Origin: Hyalella azteca
Taxonomy: Eukaryota; Arthropoda; Malacostraca; Amphipoda; Hyalellidae
Reading direction: 5' to 3'
Length of the DNA: 64,000 nt
NCBI RefSeq assembly: GCF_000764305.2
Contig: NW_025944333.1
Location: 124,001 to 188,000 of the forward strand
Shown: piece after piece, positions 49,253 through 60,237 of the stretch
Numbering within the stretch: the stretch's first letter is position 1
Layout of the letters: the number at the start of each line of letters is the position of its first letter
The notes under the pieces: generated by a model
What the model saw: the letters and a program-made list of their open reading frames with translations, nothing else
Told to the model about the DNA's origin: nothing
Databases searched by the model: none
Position numbers and translations under genes: made by a program

Positions 49253-50831
49253 GTGTAAAAAGTTATTTCCGTAGCATTTGCTATGAATATTTCATTTCTT
49301 CTTGACTGGAAACGCGCTACATGGAGAAAATTGTACACAATTGTTCCCCGTGAATAATGATCTAAAATTGTTAAATATTTGGGGCAAACGTGCAGTGATT
49401 GTAAATAAATACCTGTTATAATAATAAAAAAATCAAATTGTTATTTCATATACAACCTCTCTTACTCATCGAATTGCACTCTAAGCATTGAAGCTGCTCA
49501 AGTAACTGAACTGTCAGCTCTAAAACTGAAGAATTTAATTTTGTCTAAGCATTATATTATGTTCTAGGAAATGGATGCGGAATTCATCCACAAAATCCTG
49601 ATCATGAATTGTTGTTGATTTCATTAAATACCCCTTAAAATTTATTAGTTTAAGTATATGAAAAGCATATAAAAACATCATAAAATCAAAAATTTGCACA
49701 TAAAATTATTCCGCAAATCCCGCAAAAAATTCCTAGTTCTATATCCAAGTATGATAATTTTTTTTGCTCATATTTTTAAACCCTCGGGCATGAATGTTCC
49801 CAAATCAATAACAATTTCTCCTTTAGGTCCCTCCTAGATCATTCTCTTCAAGTCCATTAAGTCATTGTAATATTTTGTCGAATCTTGTGTCTTTTTATAA
49901 TAATGTCACAAAGAGATCTTCTCCTATAAGTCTCTCAAAAATTTCTGATTGCTACTCCTACAAATATCATCTCGTCAAAATCCAATAACAATCGTTTCTC
50001 TACCCGCGTCAGTGCGTCTCAAAGATCTATGACGGTAGCAAAGATTTAGGCGAAATTGGAACAGAAATTTTCGAGAAAATTAGTGCTTTTGTATCATAAA
50101 AAGAACCTTAACAGAGTGCGCATCTCTAACATGTCTTAAGGGTCTGACATCAAAGTGGCACTAGTGCATGCACAAACATATACATACATATCAAAAAGCA
50201 GGAATTGAATTAATAAAAGAAACGTTAATAACAGTGAAATAAATTTCTCTTTAAATCGAGTAATAATAGCTCACCGCTTGGTTATCAAGAAGCGGTAATA
50301 TTTCTCAATAAAGGTTCAAAATTTTTCTATATATACAGCAAAATTGAGACTAAATTCACGTCTAGGCGTTTCAGTTTTTTCCGTGTATTCATTGGCGTTT
50401 CAGTCAGTGATCGAGTCCCGTAGATCAAGTTACTACACGCGAAAAATCACATATTTCAGCCCAAAAGTAGAAATTGCAATAACCAAAATAAATATAAATA
50501 ACGAAGACATTTGAATTTATGAAGGGTGCATCATTGCGGCAGAGCTCAGCACAAATCGTTTGTTAGCTGAAGATGAGACGTGATGAATTTCTACCGAATT
50601 TTTTTGTGACAGGTACTTTAATAACAAATTTAATTTATGCACTATAATTATAAATAATTGAAAACATTTAAATTGATATCATTCCACACGGAAAATAGCG
50701 TGTTAAACAGAACAGTATATTCAAGTAACTGCTGGAACAAACAAACTTAGCAAATACTTAGCAACTTCAATCTTGCCTTGTGCACTCATTCGTTATAAAA
50801 TACAAAATGTAACACACCGAAATTATTAAAT
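49253..50831. other. AT-rich, no gene seen
   Basis: Downstream of the IR gene on its strand. Nothing recognised. Confidence 0.5.
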
Positions 50832-50837
50832 TTTATT
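50832..50837 (-). terminator. Candidate polyadenylation signal of the IR gene
   Basis: AATAAA on the minus strand, about 180 bases past the IR stop codon. In an AT-rich region this hexamer is common, so the support is position only. Confidence 0.45.
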
Positions 50838-51016
50838 TTAAAATTAAGGTCATTTGACTTGCAATACTTTAATGAACCTGAAGGTATGGACACAGACTGA
50901 GACGAACGCCTTCGTGAAACATCTACGAACTACGGACGGATGCGAGCCGTTATGGCATTGCCAGTACATAAATAATTTAACGTCAATTGAATTCTTGTTT
51001 GATTACTACTGTGAAT

Positions 51017-51160
51017 CTACAGTTCTATGTTTTTTTTCGCTGTACACCTCACGTAGATTAATTCAGCTGTGAAGACAACGAGCGCCAGCAGTAAGCCGCT
51101 GCCAAGCATCATGAAAGGTCCCTGTAGGTGCGCCAACAGCAGCACTCGAACGTCCGATCC
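51017..51160 (-). CDS. IR exon 5: M4 and short C-terminal tail, stop
   Basis: 47 codons and TAG. The acceptor CTTGCGCAG|GGA is in phase 0. AHLQGPFMMLGSGLLLALVV is the standard IR entry into M4, where HLQG is highly conserved. After M4 a 12-residue basic tail (YVRCTAKKNIEL) lies on the cytoplasmic side. Confidence 0.9.
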   Translation of the reverse strand, partial: GSDVRVLLLAHLQGPFMMLGSGLLLALVVFTAELIYVRCTAKKNIEL

Positions 51161-54100
51161 CTGCGCAAGATTTTAGCATCATCATACAATAATATACATC
51201 CTCGTACAATGTTAGAGTGACATCATTTAATTTACATGCAGTGCGAGAGTCAATATAATGTGTAATGTAGCGTGGCATCAAACATAAATTACATTATCCT
51301 ATATAATATTATAGTGACATCATACAATATACTGCAGTGCGAGAGTGACTATAATATGTAATATAACGTGGCATCAAACATCAATTACATTATCCTATAT
51401 AATATTATAGTGACATCATACAATATATTGTAGTGCTAGAGTGACTATAATGTGTAATATAACGTGCATGGCATCAAGCATCAATTACATTATCCTATAT
51501 AATATTATAGTGACATCATACAATATCTTGCGGTACGAGAGTGAATATAATATGTAATGTAGCGTGGCGTCATACAACAATATATATTATAATATAATCT
51601 TAGAGTGACATTTACAATATTTTGCTGTTTGAGAGTCAATATAATGTTTAATTATACGAACTAATTAGAAGTGTAATTTTATGGAGCCACTAATTGTTGT
51701 AAAACTGCAAGTTGTGAGTGTCTAATAGATGTTCAATATTATTATTAGTTGATTAAAAAGTTTACTGTGAACTGCAGTTCTTATAGAGAGAAGATATATA
51801 CATGAGATCTAAGATTTACATTTGTACAAATTCAATTTGTTATTGTCAAGTTATGCAACGGATAACTGACTCTGAATAACCAAGTTTCATAGGCTACTCA
51901 CTGTATCCTGGCTGGGTGTCTCAACCATGTGCTCCTTGTAGAGCTTGTAGGAGATGCCGGATTCTACGAGACGCTGGAGAGCCTCAGAAATAAAGGCCGT
52001 GTATGCCGTGTTTTTGGGCAGGATCCATGATATGTAGCTAGGATACACCTGGTGTAAATAGAGACTGTCTCATAATCCTTGTAATGTAGCTAGGATACAC
52101 CTGGCGTAAATAGAGACTGACTCATGATCCTTGTAATGTAGCTAGGATACACCTGGCGTAAATAGAGACTGTCTCATGATCCTTGTAATGTTGCTAGGAT
52201 ACACCTGGTGTGAATAGAGACTGTCTCATAATCCTAGTAATGTAGCTAGGATACACCTGGCGTAAATAGAGACTGTCTCATGATCCTTGTAATGTAGCTA
52301 GGATACACCCGGCGTAAGTAGAGACTGTCTCATGATCCTTGTAATGTAGCTAGGATACACCCGGCGTAAATGAAGATTCGTTAACTGTCCATCATATAAA
52401 TATGAGAAAAGTCGAACAAGCCCCTGATGAACGTCATTAATACTTACAAAAAAATCTGATGAATATAATGTACAACTGGCGATCATCTGATGTAGGTACA
52501 CATTATTTACGTACATCTTATGTAGGTACACATTATTTACGTACATCTGATGTAGGTACACATTATTTACGTACATCTGATGTAGGTCACATTATTTACG
52601 TACATCTGATGTAAAGACACACTATTTAGAAATATTGTATGAACGAGCACTTTATTTACGTAATCTGAAACATGTTCGAATTAAAAAATTATTCTTGATA
52701 AATAATTGCCTTCATTTCTTTTCCGTTAAATAGTGGACTCCCACGCAGGTGCCTTGTTGCCTTCATCACTTCATAAAATGAGTGAGACTATTAAAATAGC
52801 GATGAATTTATGGCCCTTGTGTGGGTCATCCTGACCCAGTTTTTACCTGACAAAAGGACGGATCACTGCTCCGTGCAGAAGGTGAGTTACCATATTCTAC
52901 AGTGTGACTCATTAATTTTTCTGAGTGATACAGCATAAATGAGGTCTCGGACTCACCGTCTCACGCTCGGACTCACCGTCTCACGCTCGGACTCACCGCC
53001 TCACGCTTGGATTCACCGTCTCATGCTCGGACTCACCATCTCACGCTCGGACTCACCGTCTCACGCTCGGACTCACCGTCTCACGCTCGGACTTACCTTC
53101 TCACGCTAGGACTCATCGTCTCACGCTCGAACTCGCCGTCTCACGCTCGGACTCACCGTCTCACGCTCGGATTCACCGTCTCGCTCTCGGACTCACTGTC
53201 TCACGCATGAAGTACGTAGACTCGCCCAAGTTAGCTTCATGTCGCTCGAGGAAAAGGTACGAATAAGCGTCGAGTACAGCGTGCGTTCCGGCATAGAGTC
53301 CAGGAAATGTGGTGTTGAACGTGTAGTTATATTCGTTAGGAACCAAGTCAATTCTTTCGCCCAGTGTCCTGAGCGCCGGATCTTCCGATGTCTGCATTGC
53401 GTTTGTTAAGAAGTCGCCATAGTCTACGTGAAGAATCCTGGCAAAATAATCTTGTAATTTAAAAAATATGATATTGTTTCATAATTTTTTAAAATTTTTG
53501 TGAAATTTTTGTGAAATTTTTTGAATATTTTTTAAACTTGTAACGGTGTCACGTTAGTACACAATTGTTTGAATCTATGCACATTTATATTATTACTCAG
53601 CAATACAAAAATTGTTTGGAAATTCAGACTGTGGTTATTTCGGTGCAGAATTCATTGTAAGTATCGTACGTCAGGACGATACTTTGTAGAATCTTGAAAA
53701 ATGTCAAAAGCCCTTTATTGCAGGGGGACCATATATTTGCAAAACTCGTTTCCTGCTAATGCACGAATTAAACTTGAATTTCATAGATAAGCGAAAATTA
53801 TTTAATTGCAAAATCGATCACAAAATACACAAAATTAATTAATTAGGGCAAAAATACCTTAAATTAGAAGCCACAAGATCTTCGACTGTTAAAATCTTGT
53901 CCAGGGATCGAGGTACGGTGAGGCAGGCTACCAAGTTCGAAGTGTACGCGGACAACAAAACAAAGGACGACAGCTGCCAACACGACATCCACATCATCAC
54001 CCATGACTGGCTAATCTTTTTCGTGTGATCCACTTCAAGAATTGATGACATGATCTGGCATACAAGGATTAGAATTGTATGCCTCAGAGGTAAGGAGGTT

Positions 54101-56760
54101 AAGATGGAAAAGGAACACGATACGTCAGAAAATTAGAACAATTAAAAATTTAACATAGGGACAACTTTGAAGCCGAAGCCTCATCTTTACTCTGCCGCAA
54201 ACTTTCGAAAAGGAAATCATGATTAACTCAAAATTTATCCCTAATAATTATGTAAATTGTAGTAACATTAGATGATGTTCATCACCTAAACATGACAATT
54301 TTTTAGGAAAACATGACAATTTCTGAGTGAAATAAAAAGGCTCAGTACCAAGATACAAACTCCGGAAATTATAACAAAGCATATTCATTTCAAAATAAAA
54401 TATTATATCAACCAACGCTTGCGTTGACGAGGGAGTAGAATTGACTGTAATGTAATTGCTAGGTAAATATTTTATCTTAACACTTTGACTCCGATTGCTT
54501 CATCTTGTACAATTATTTCATTTTTTGTACTTTTTTTAAGCAGGGTTGCCAGACGGTCATTTATTCCGGACAAATTCCGTGATTTAGTTTTTCTCAATTG
54601 CGATGGCCGGCTAAAATTTATGATAGGAGTACTTCCTAATTAAATTGTAAATACTGCAAAAAGAAAATAAATGGAATTTTTATAGAGGAACCTACAAATA
54701 AACTAGTATACATTGAATTATCGGCCTTTTTTAGCCTTTTTTGTTCTCGGATTTGGCCGATTTTAGGTAACCTGAATTATGTACCACTACCTCCTGGAAA
54801 AATGCATTTCGTGGTACGCATATGCACCAATACGTAGTCAACGTGTTAATGCTGGCTTTAGTTTGTCTTAAACTGAATAAGGATTAATATCAATTAACAA
54901 ATTCTGTTTAAATTTATAAAAATTCAAATTCAAATGACAGCTATAATAATTATTAATTTTCTACGTTTCAAGCCACCCACTCTGAACAAGGTCTATGAAT
55001 GATACCCAATGATAGGTAATTTCTGACAAAAAGTTCATGAATTAAGTTTAAGCGAATCAGTGTTAACTATAACAATTTTAAATTTAAATAGAGACATTAA
55101 ACTTTTAGGATTAATTTACAACTTTTAATGCGTTGCATGTCCATTTAATCAATGATATAAATCTGTTTGACTTTTGATATCTAAATTGGTACCGAAATCA
55201 CAAAAATAGTAATTTATATTGAAAACGGTGGCAGGGTGGCCTAGTGGTTAAAGTTCAGAGTACCAAGATTGGCGCCGAGAGGCGCGGGTTCGATCCCAGC
55301 TCTGTGCGCCAGTTTCTGGTCAGAATCGGCAAGGAGGCCGGGCGGTTAAGCACAGCAGAATTGTAGCAGTGAGTTGTGAGTTTGAGACCGCAAAATACTG
55401 TGAATGTTCTGCGATGTTAAGAATCAGCGACAGGCCTACGGCCTACTAAACGCTGAAACCGCTATTTATTTTTTTTTAATAAAAGTTATAATTTCGCACA
55501 ATAAGCATTCTGAATTGCGGTAATTAGTAATTTATAATCGTAAATATTGATGCAACTTCCGTTATGTACGCAAAATCCGTTCTAAGAACAATTCACAGAA
55601 AAATCAACGTTTCCATGCTTGCTTACCAGAAAAAGTGAAGGCTTCGACTTTCCGCGGCCTTCAGCGATGAGCATAATTGCGGTGTTGAAAAGGATGGCAA
55701 TGGCTGATGTAAATATAGACAGAATCCACACAACTTTCGAAAATGGGTAAATCAGTCCAAGCCACTCGGGAAGGGGAGCAGGGTTACGAATAATGAAGGC
55801 CTGTCCTTCGCTGAAGTATGGAAAGGTTATGTCGAAATCAGTGTACACGTCTTCGGTGACAGGAAAGTTGTTGATTACCAAATGTTTGCCGTTGATGATA
55901 AGATCAACTAGCAATCCGTTCCAAGTTCCATTTGCTTTAGTTCCCCATTCATTATCAGCAGCAATCAGCTGGGTGTTGTAAGAGAATCCATATTTGTTTG
56001 CAACAATGGAAAGGAGATTGAGAGAGAACCCCTGGCATCCAATTTTTTCATCATAGGTCACGAATGGCTTGTCATAGCAATTAGAAGCTAAATCTAGAAC
56101 TCCTCCAGTCATGTTAAAATGTACAGCCCCAAATAGTTGTGCTTTATTTCTGATTTTGTCCGGCTGGTAGATTCCAAGCAATTTTTCGATTTCCTCTGCC
56201 TTTTGACCGGGAATTTTGTGCTGCATTTGATGAACCGCAAAACGATTCCTTTCGTCGTCTATGCGGTCTATCGATACAACGTATAAAGATCTCTGAAATA
56301 GTCTGTTTGCTATGATACTTTTAGACGACACCTCAGATTCAACTCCAAGAAGAATGAGGTAGTCAGGGTTCCAAACCGTTGACAATGCTTCAGCATCGAG
56401 GAAAGGTGTAGGGTCACGATGATACAGAAGAAAGATAATCATAGTTTCTCCACGAAGATAGTACTTATCAATGATCACTCGTGAATCGCGCAAGATGTCC
56501 AGTGAAATCCAAATGGTTGACTGCAAAAAGTCAGCGGCCCACCTTGAAACTTCATCCAAGTCGGCGTAACTATCAATTTCCTGATCATAGAGAAACATTA
56601 TAGCATCCCCCGACAGTGTTTCTGTAATCAGGTTCTTGAGAATCTCCGTATACGTTAAAGAAGTTTCGTTGAACATTAGATTCACTTCAAATTTAGCCTC
56701 TGTCGAATAAACGCTCAATATTGCAAGCAGAGCAGCAGTCTTCAGCTGCCTCGCCCTCAT
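51017..56760 (-). CDS. Divergent ionotropic receptor (IR), five coding exons, complete
   Basis: IRs are ligand-gated cation channel subunits of the ionotropic glutamate receptor superfamily, used by protostomes in chemosensory neurons at the dendritic membrane. Joining 56760-55627, 54054-53858, 53437-53197, 52048-51902 and 51160-51017 gives an uninterrupted 620-residue protein, a normal IR length. All introns are GT-AG, with phases 0, 2, 0 and 0. Order: signal peptide (about 1-22), variable N-terminal region (about 23-235), ligand-binding half S1 (about 240-330), M1 (about 343-365), pore and M3 with SAYTSNLVACLTVP (415-428), S2 (about 430-572) and M4 after AHLQGPF (about 583-608), then a short tail. 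The S1 Arg that binds glutamate in iGluRs is not seen: the VTEDV stretch (301-305) has no Arg at that place, as in many divergent IRs, so the ligand is unknown. I chose the ATG at 56760 because it begins the signal peptide; the frame is open upstream but offers only a TTG. No frameshift or internal stop was found, so it looks functional. Subfamily and tuning cannot be told from sequence alone. Confidence 0.93.
51161..51901 (-). other. IR intron 4
   Basis: 741-base intron with GTGAGT donor and GCGCAG acceptor. More than half is an array of roughly 97-bp units (51210-51640). Confidence 0.85.
51210..51640. repeat. About 97-bp tandem repeat in IR intron 4
   Basis: GTGACATCAT recurs at 51217, 51314, 51410 and 51510, with a degraded copy at 51605. 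The units share GCGAGAGTGACTATAAT and TTACATTATCCTATATAAT. Confidence 0.85.
51902..52048 (-). CDS. IR exon 4: C-terminal S2
   Basis: 49 codons, residues 525-573, phase 0 at both ends. The motif SWILPKNTAYTAFISEAL followed by LVESG matches the (W)xLPKNSPY...I..L.ESG region found before M4 in IRs. The acceptor TTTACACCAG|GTG is the last copy of a 52-bp tandem array. The donor is ACA|GTGAGT, the same hexamer as the exon 3 donor. Confidence 0.9.
52032..52375 (-). repeat. 52-bp tandem array repeating the exon 4 acceptor
   Basis: Seven copies at exact 52-base spacing (motif starts 52032, 52084, 52136, 52188, 52240, 52292, 52344). Each has the exon 4 start GTGTATCCTAGCTACAT preceded by TCTCTATTTAC. 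The CCAG acceptor is kept in the copy used and the next four; in the two farthest copies it has become CCGG. Confidence 0.95.
52485..52625. repeat. 30-bp tandem repeat in IR intron 3
   Basis: About five units of roughly 30 bp containing CATTATTTACGTACATCTGA and TGTAGGTAC. Confidence 0.85.
52775..52935 (-). mobile_element. Family A MITE inside IR intron 3
   Basis: AAAATGAGTGAGACTATTAA at the left, GTGGGTCATCCTGACCCAGT inside, ATTAATTTTTCTGAGTGATA at the right. Confidence 0.8.
52945..53210 (-). repeat. 20-bp minisatellite carrying the exon 3 donor motif
   Basis: Thirteen units at exact 20-base spacing, with plus-strand ACTCACCGTC beginning every 20 bases from 52951 to 53191. On the minus strand the unit is CGTGAGACGGTGAGTCCGAG. 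The unit at 53191 supplies the functional GTGAGT donor of exon 3. Eight units keep GTGAGT exactly, one has GTAAGT, two have GTGAAT and the others are altered. Confidence 0.95.
53197..53437 (-). CDS. IR exon 3: middle of S2
   Basis: One base plus 80 codons, residues 445-524. The acceptor reads TTATTTTGCCAG|G and restores frame with exon 2. FPGLYAGTHAVLDAYSYLF is an S2-like segment. The donor ACA|GTGAGT at 53196 is the first unit of the adjoining 20-bp tandem array. The nearby C|GTGAGA at 53204 is a weaker alternative and is out of phase with exon 4. Confidence 0.88.
53438..53857 (-). other. IR intron 2
   Basis: 420-base intron with GTATTT donor and TTTTGCCAG acceptor. AT-rich and without visible repeats, unlike introns 3 and 4. 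Confidence 0.85.
53858..54054 (-). CDS. IR exon 2: pore loop, M3 and start of S2
   Basis: 65 codons plus two bases, residues 379-443 and part of 444. The acceptor reads TTGTATGCCAG|ATC. SWVMMWMSCWQLSSFVLLSA leads into the M3 signature SNLVACLTVP, equivalent to SYTANLAAFL in iGluRs. The donor is AG|GTATTT in phase 2, and the split Arg codon (AG|G) is completed by exon 3. Confidence 0.92.
54055..55626 (-). other. IR intron 1
   Basis: 1,572-base intron with GTAAGC donor and CCAG acceptor. It is AT-rich and contains a tRNA-derived SINE-like insert at 55230-55485. I see no other element in it. Confidence 0.85.
55230..55485 (+). mobile_element. tRNA-derived SINE-like element
   Basis: The head has a pol III A-box-like TGGCCTAGTGGTTAAAG and a B box GGTTCGATCCC at tRNA-like spacing, followed by an unrelated body of about 170 bases and a T-rich, A-ended tail near 55470. 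The acceptor stem does not pair, so this is not a working tRNA. It lies in IR intron 1, antisense to the gene. Confidence 0.75.
55627..56760 (-). CDS. IR exon 1: signal peptide, N-terminal region, S1, M1
   Basis: 378 codons. The start MRARQLKTAALLAILSVYS is a typical signal peptide. Residues 30-235 form the poorly conserved IR N-terminal region. S1 carries the family pattern around TWNGLLVDLIINGKHL (279-294) and DFDITFPYF (308-316). M1 follows at about 343-365 (VVWILSIFTSAIAIL). The exon ends CTG|GTAAGC in phase 0. Confidence 0.92.
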
Positions 56761-59700
56761 CTTTACTCGTTCAGTTGAAGATTGCAAATCAACTGCTGGT
56801 TCTGCATGTGTGGTGTCGCTTGCTGTGTATAATTTGTCAATTATTAATGCAAAATGAGAATTAAATATGTTAGTACGTGTCTATTGGATGAACGAATTCT
56901 CTAGCATTGCATTTTAAATACGTAGTGCTTGTGGCAAGTATAGTCACGCAAGAAAATCATACACGAGCGGCTCTACAAAATTAATTCATCTTTCCATTTT
57001 AGCTTATGATTTCGAAATAAAATTTGTCTCATTCATCGTTGAAACTACATCGCATATTGCACTCTATTTGCAGAATTTGTAAGATGAGTTATTTTATATT
57101 GCATAGTTTGGACGTCAGTGAGTAATGTTAATGCACTTGCAAAACGTATCGCATATGCTAAATGAAGCTGAAGAATTACTGCCCACCCTAATTAAAATTT
57201 TATATCATTAAAGACTCAAATTATTATGCAGTCTGTAACGAGCATTTGAAAAGAGCATATGTGATATTTAGAGGTTAAGTTCATGGACATAAAAAAAACA
57301 CTGTCAATAAAGGACTGTTGAAAGCATGTTTAATTTATCGTGATTGATGTCGAGTGCTACGGACGCTGTCGAATTAATTCATAAATTCTATTAAACTTTA
57401 ATAGTAGCTCAACAATACTTCATTTCTCAAATAGAGCTAGCAGACTGGAGTAAACGGTGCATACAAATGCCATGTGTGTTCATTAAATTTACTCATCAAT
57501 TACTCACGCTATAAAATACCAATACCGAAACTAAGGAGACCTGACTGAGCAGCTTTTATTTTCCAACAAAAGACTAGAGTGTCACATGTGTCATATAAAG
57601 TTCTTTAATTGGCATCTAGATTTCTTCTTTGACAACCTGATGTTGTTGGCTATCAGAAGGTGACAAACAGAAATCATTAGCGAAATAATGGCGTCAAATC
57701 TAATTGAGTCTCAGTATGATTGACAGTCTCAGAGACCTCCTGGAGACCTAAACACTGATACGGGATTATAAGAAAAAATAATAAATAAAATGAATGAGTC
57801 TCATATCAATACGTTGGTGTATGATTCAATCAATATTTTTTAATCATTTATTAGAATTTCGAATGGATATCAGGATATCACTTAAAAAGTGTGCGTGAGG
57901 CTAAAATAAATGACATGAATGATTCAAGTGAAAACTGCATTAAGGAGAATAATTGAGCAATATTAATCACCGATGAATTGTTTATGATGGTTACTTGCGA
58001 ATGGTCTGGGCAATATATCATATAGTATAGATACTGCTTTCCATTATTATTATAAATTAAATGTTCTCGTACCCGGATCATAACGGCAGAAACATGGCAA
58101 GTTCTCTACTTTAGAATTTATAAGTTTATTGATTGGTTCAATAAGCTTCAGCATCAGCTAAATCTTACACGCAGTTTTTCAAACTTAATTGAAACTATAA
58201 TTTAAACATCAAATATAATAATAATAATTTTTGTCTTGGCTTGGCTTATTGCACTGAAGATGTTGGGACATCTTTATTTGCGTTATTTACATGTAAAGCT
58301 TAATTAAAACATTGCATAGTTTTAAAGCGCTCTCGCAAATTTTATTCATGTGTGATGTAATTATAGAAAATGGTTATAAAACCACCAAAAACATTATTTT
58401 TAGAAACTGTCGCGTTGCCCCCCTCCCCCCCAAATAACATTTTCCTATTCGAAAAAAAAAATGTTGGTTACATGTCTTTGCTCGAAACTCTTTAATTGAT
58501 TAAGGGCTTTTTAATTGAGGTTTTAAAAGTACGGTGGTTGCCAGCAAGGTCAGAAGCCATTCAAATTTGAATATCATCGCTACTAGCGTTCAATATGCAC
58601 GATACAATAAAATTTAGTAGCCAGGCCCACAGGAACATATTTACCGATTTGGAACTGAGGTTATCAAGCGACGAACTTTATTCGCCATGTTATATCGAAT
58701 TATATTGAATAAAATAGCACACAAATCTGGTGCCTCTGCTCTGCTTGTCCTTCAGGTTTTGACATCTCACGGAGGACGACAACGGCGTAGATAGCAAAGG
58801 ATACTGTAGGGAGCAGTGGATGCCTGTAGAATATTAAGACCTCTCCAGTGCGTAGGTATTGGAGGAGCGAGTCTTCTTGTCTTCGTGGAGTAATTGCAAT
58901 GGTTTATATTTTTTAGTCTCTTTTTAATGACGGGCAAATAATTTCATATTATAAAGTTAAATAATATTTCATTTTATTTCTATGTGACTTATATTTGATT
59001 TAAATTAATGTCAATAAAATTACGACATCCGTGATAATTTATCGTTATGCAAGGCTGTCCACCGTGAAACCATTCTAGTCGTGAAAGAATGACTTCCTTT
59101 TTCTATTATAATCACACATATAATGCCTAAGATAATTTCTGTAAAATACCCCTTAATTGGTCTTTTATGCGTCATTTCAGCAGTCAACCCTCCATTTTTG
59201 TCTTGCAATTATTTCCGTTTATATTTATATACCCGTTTTTCCGTAGTACCGGATTCAAATTGAAGTCGAACGTGTGGAACGTATGCTCATTTGCTTTCGT
59301 CCTGTTTCACACTTTTTACAAACGACGCCGCGCCAACAACAACACTTTTTACAGATATCATCGAGGAGTCAAGTTACTCTAGTATAAATATAAAACAATG
59401 TTCATCCTAAGGGTATTCCCAATCTCACTCCTATAATTCATAGCTCCTGAATAAAATAATTTGTATTTATTGGAGTTTATAGCCTATCTACCTACTAGTA
59501 CCTAGTTGTTCTTTACTGTCCTAACTTGAAAATAAGTAAACGATGGTAAGTTACCCTATTTAAAAAAAAATGTCTGTAGTCTATACTATAGTTAGTCAGA
59601 TGAAAAAAAAGTGAAACTTTTATTCTTCATAAATGAGTTATGAGTCAAATCTTTAAACTGAAACTGGTCAAGCTTGTAATTCTGGGAAAAATATGTAATG

Positions 59701-59900
59701 TAGAATGGGCCTACTGCCTACACTTCACATATTTTCACCTGCAATTTTTATGAATTGACCATTGAATAATAATTTTTACCTGCAATTTTAGGAAATTTCT
59801 GTGTGATATTTCAAGCAGGGAATACCTATTATGTAGAATATTCTAGAAATTGAAAATACAAAATTCTATTTTGTAAGCAATTTTTAAAAATCACTGGCAA
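56761..59900. other. Upstream region of the IR gene, nothing recognised
   Basis: AT-rich. It must contain the IR promoter, but I see no clear TATA box or initiator. A C-run (CCCCCCTCCCCCCC) is at 58419-58434. No other gene or repeat recognised. Confidence 0.5.
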
Positions 59901-60237
59901 AAAGTAATGTTTTTGTATTTATATGAAGGCTGTAAAAGCAAAGGCTGTAAAAATGGATAAAATTGACTGAAAGCCAATTTGGAATATTGAGCTGAACTGC
60001 TGAAGTTTACTCAAGTCCGAAAGTTGTAGGTAAAAACAAAGGTTTCACCATAGATTAGCAAAAAGTCCTGGGGAAAATCCACTATGCAGAGGGTGGATGC
60101 AGCGTCGGCAATATATGGATTTTTAAGCCCAAAGCGTTGCCGGCCATTTTAAAGATGCGTCGCCGGGTAATTTTTAATGAAAAGCCATTTACGCTGAGTA
60201 ATGACAAACTATTTACAAGCCACAAACTTATTACAAG

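Larger units (their letters stand above)
52049..53196 (-). other. IR intron 3, with tandem arrays at both splice sites
   Basis: 1,148-base intron. From donor to acceptor it holds a 20-bp array (52945-53210), a family A copy (52775-52935), a 30-bp array (52485-52625) and a 52-bp array (52032-52375). The outer arrays overlap the two exon junctions. Confidence 0.85.

Noticed and set aside
53203..53204. C|GTGAGA as exon 3 donor
   Set aside because: It would leave exon 3 in phase 1, and exon 4 would then be read out of frame. ACA|GTGAGT eight bases further on gives a phase 0 join and an IR-like sequence.
55232..55315. Functional tRNA gene
   Set aside because: A and B boxes are present, but the acceptor and T stems do not pair properly and a SINE body follows.
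56785..56787. TTG as start of the IR coding sequence
   Set aside because: An open frame extends to this codon, but TTG is not a normal eukaryotic start. The ATG at 56760 begins a good signal peptide.
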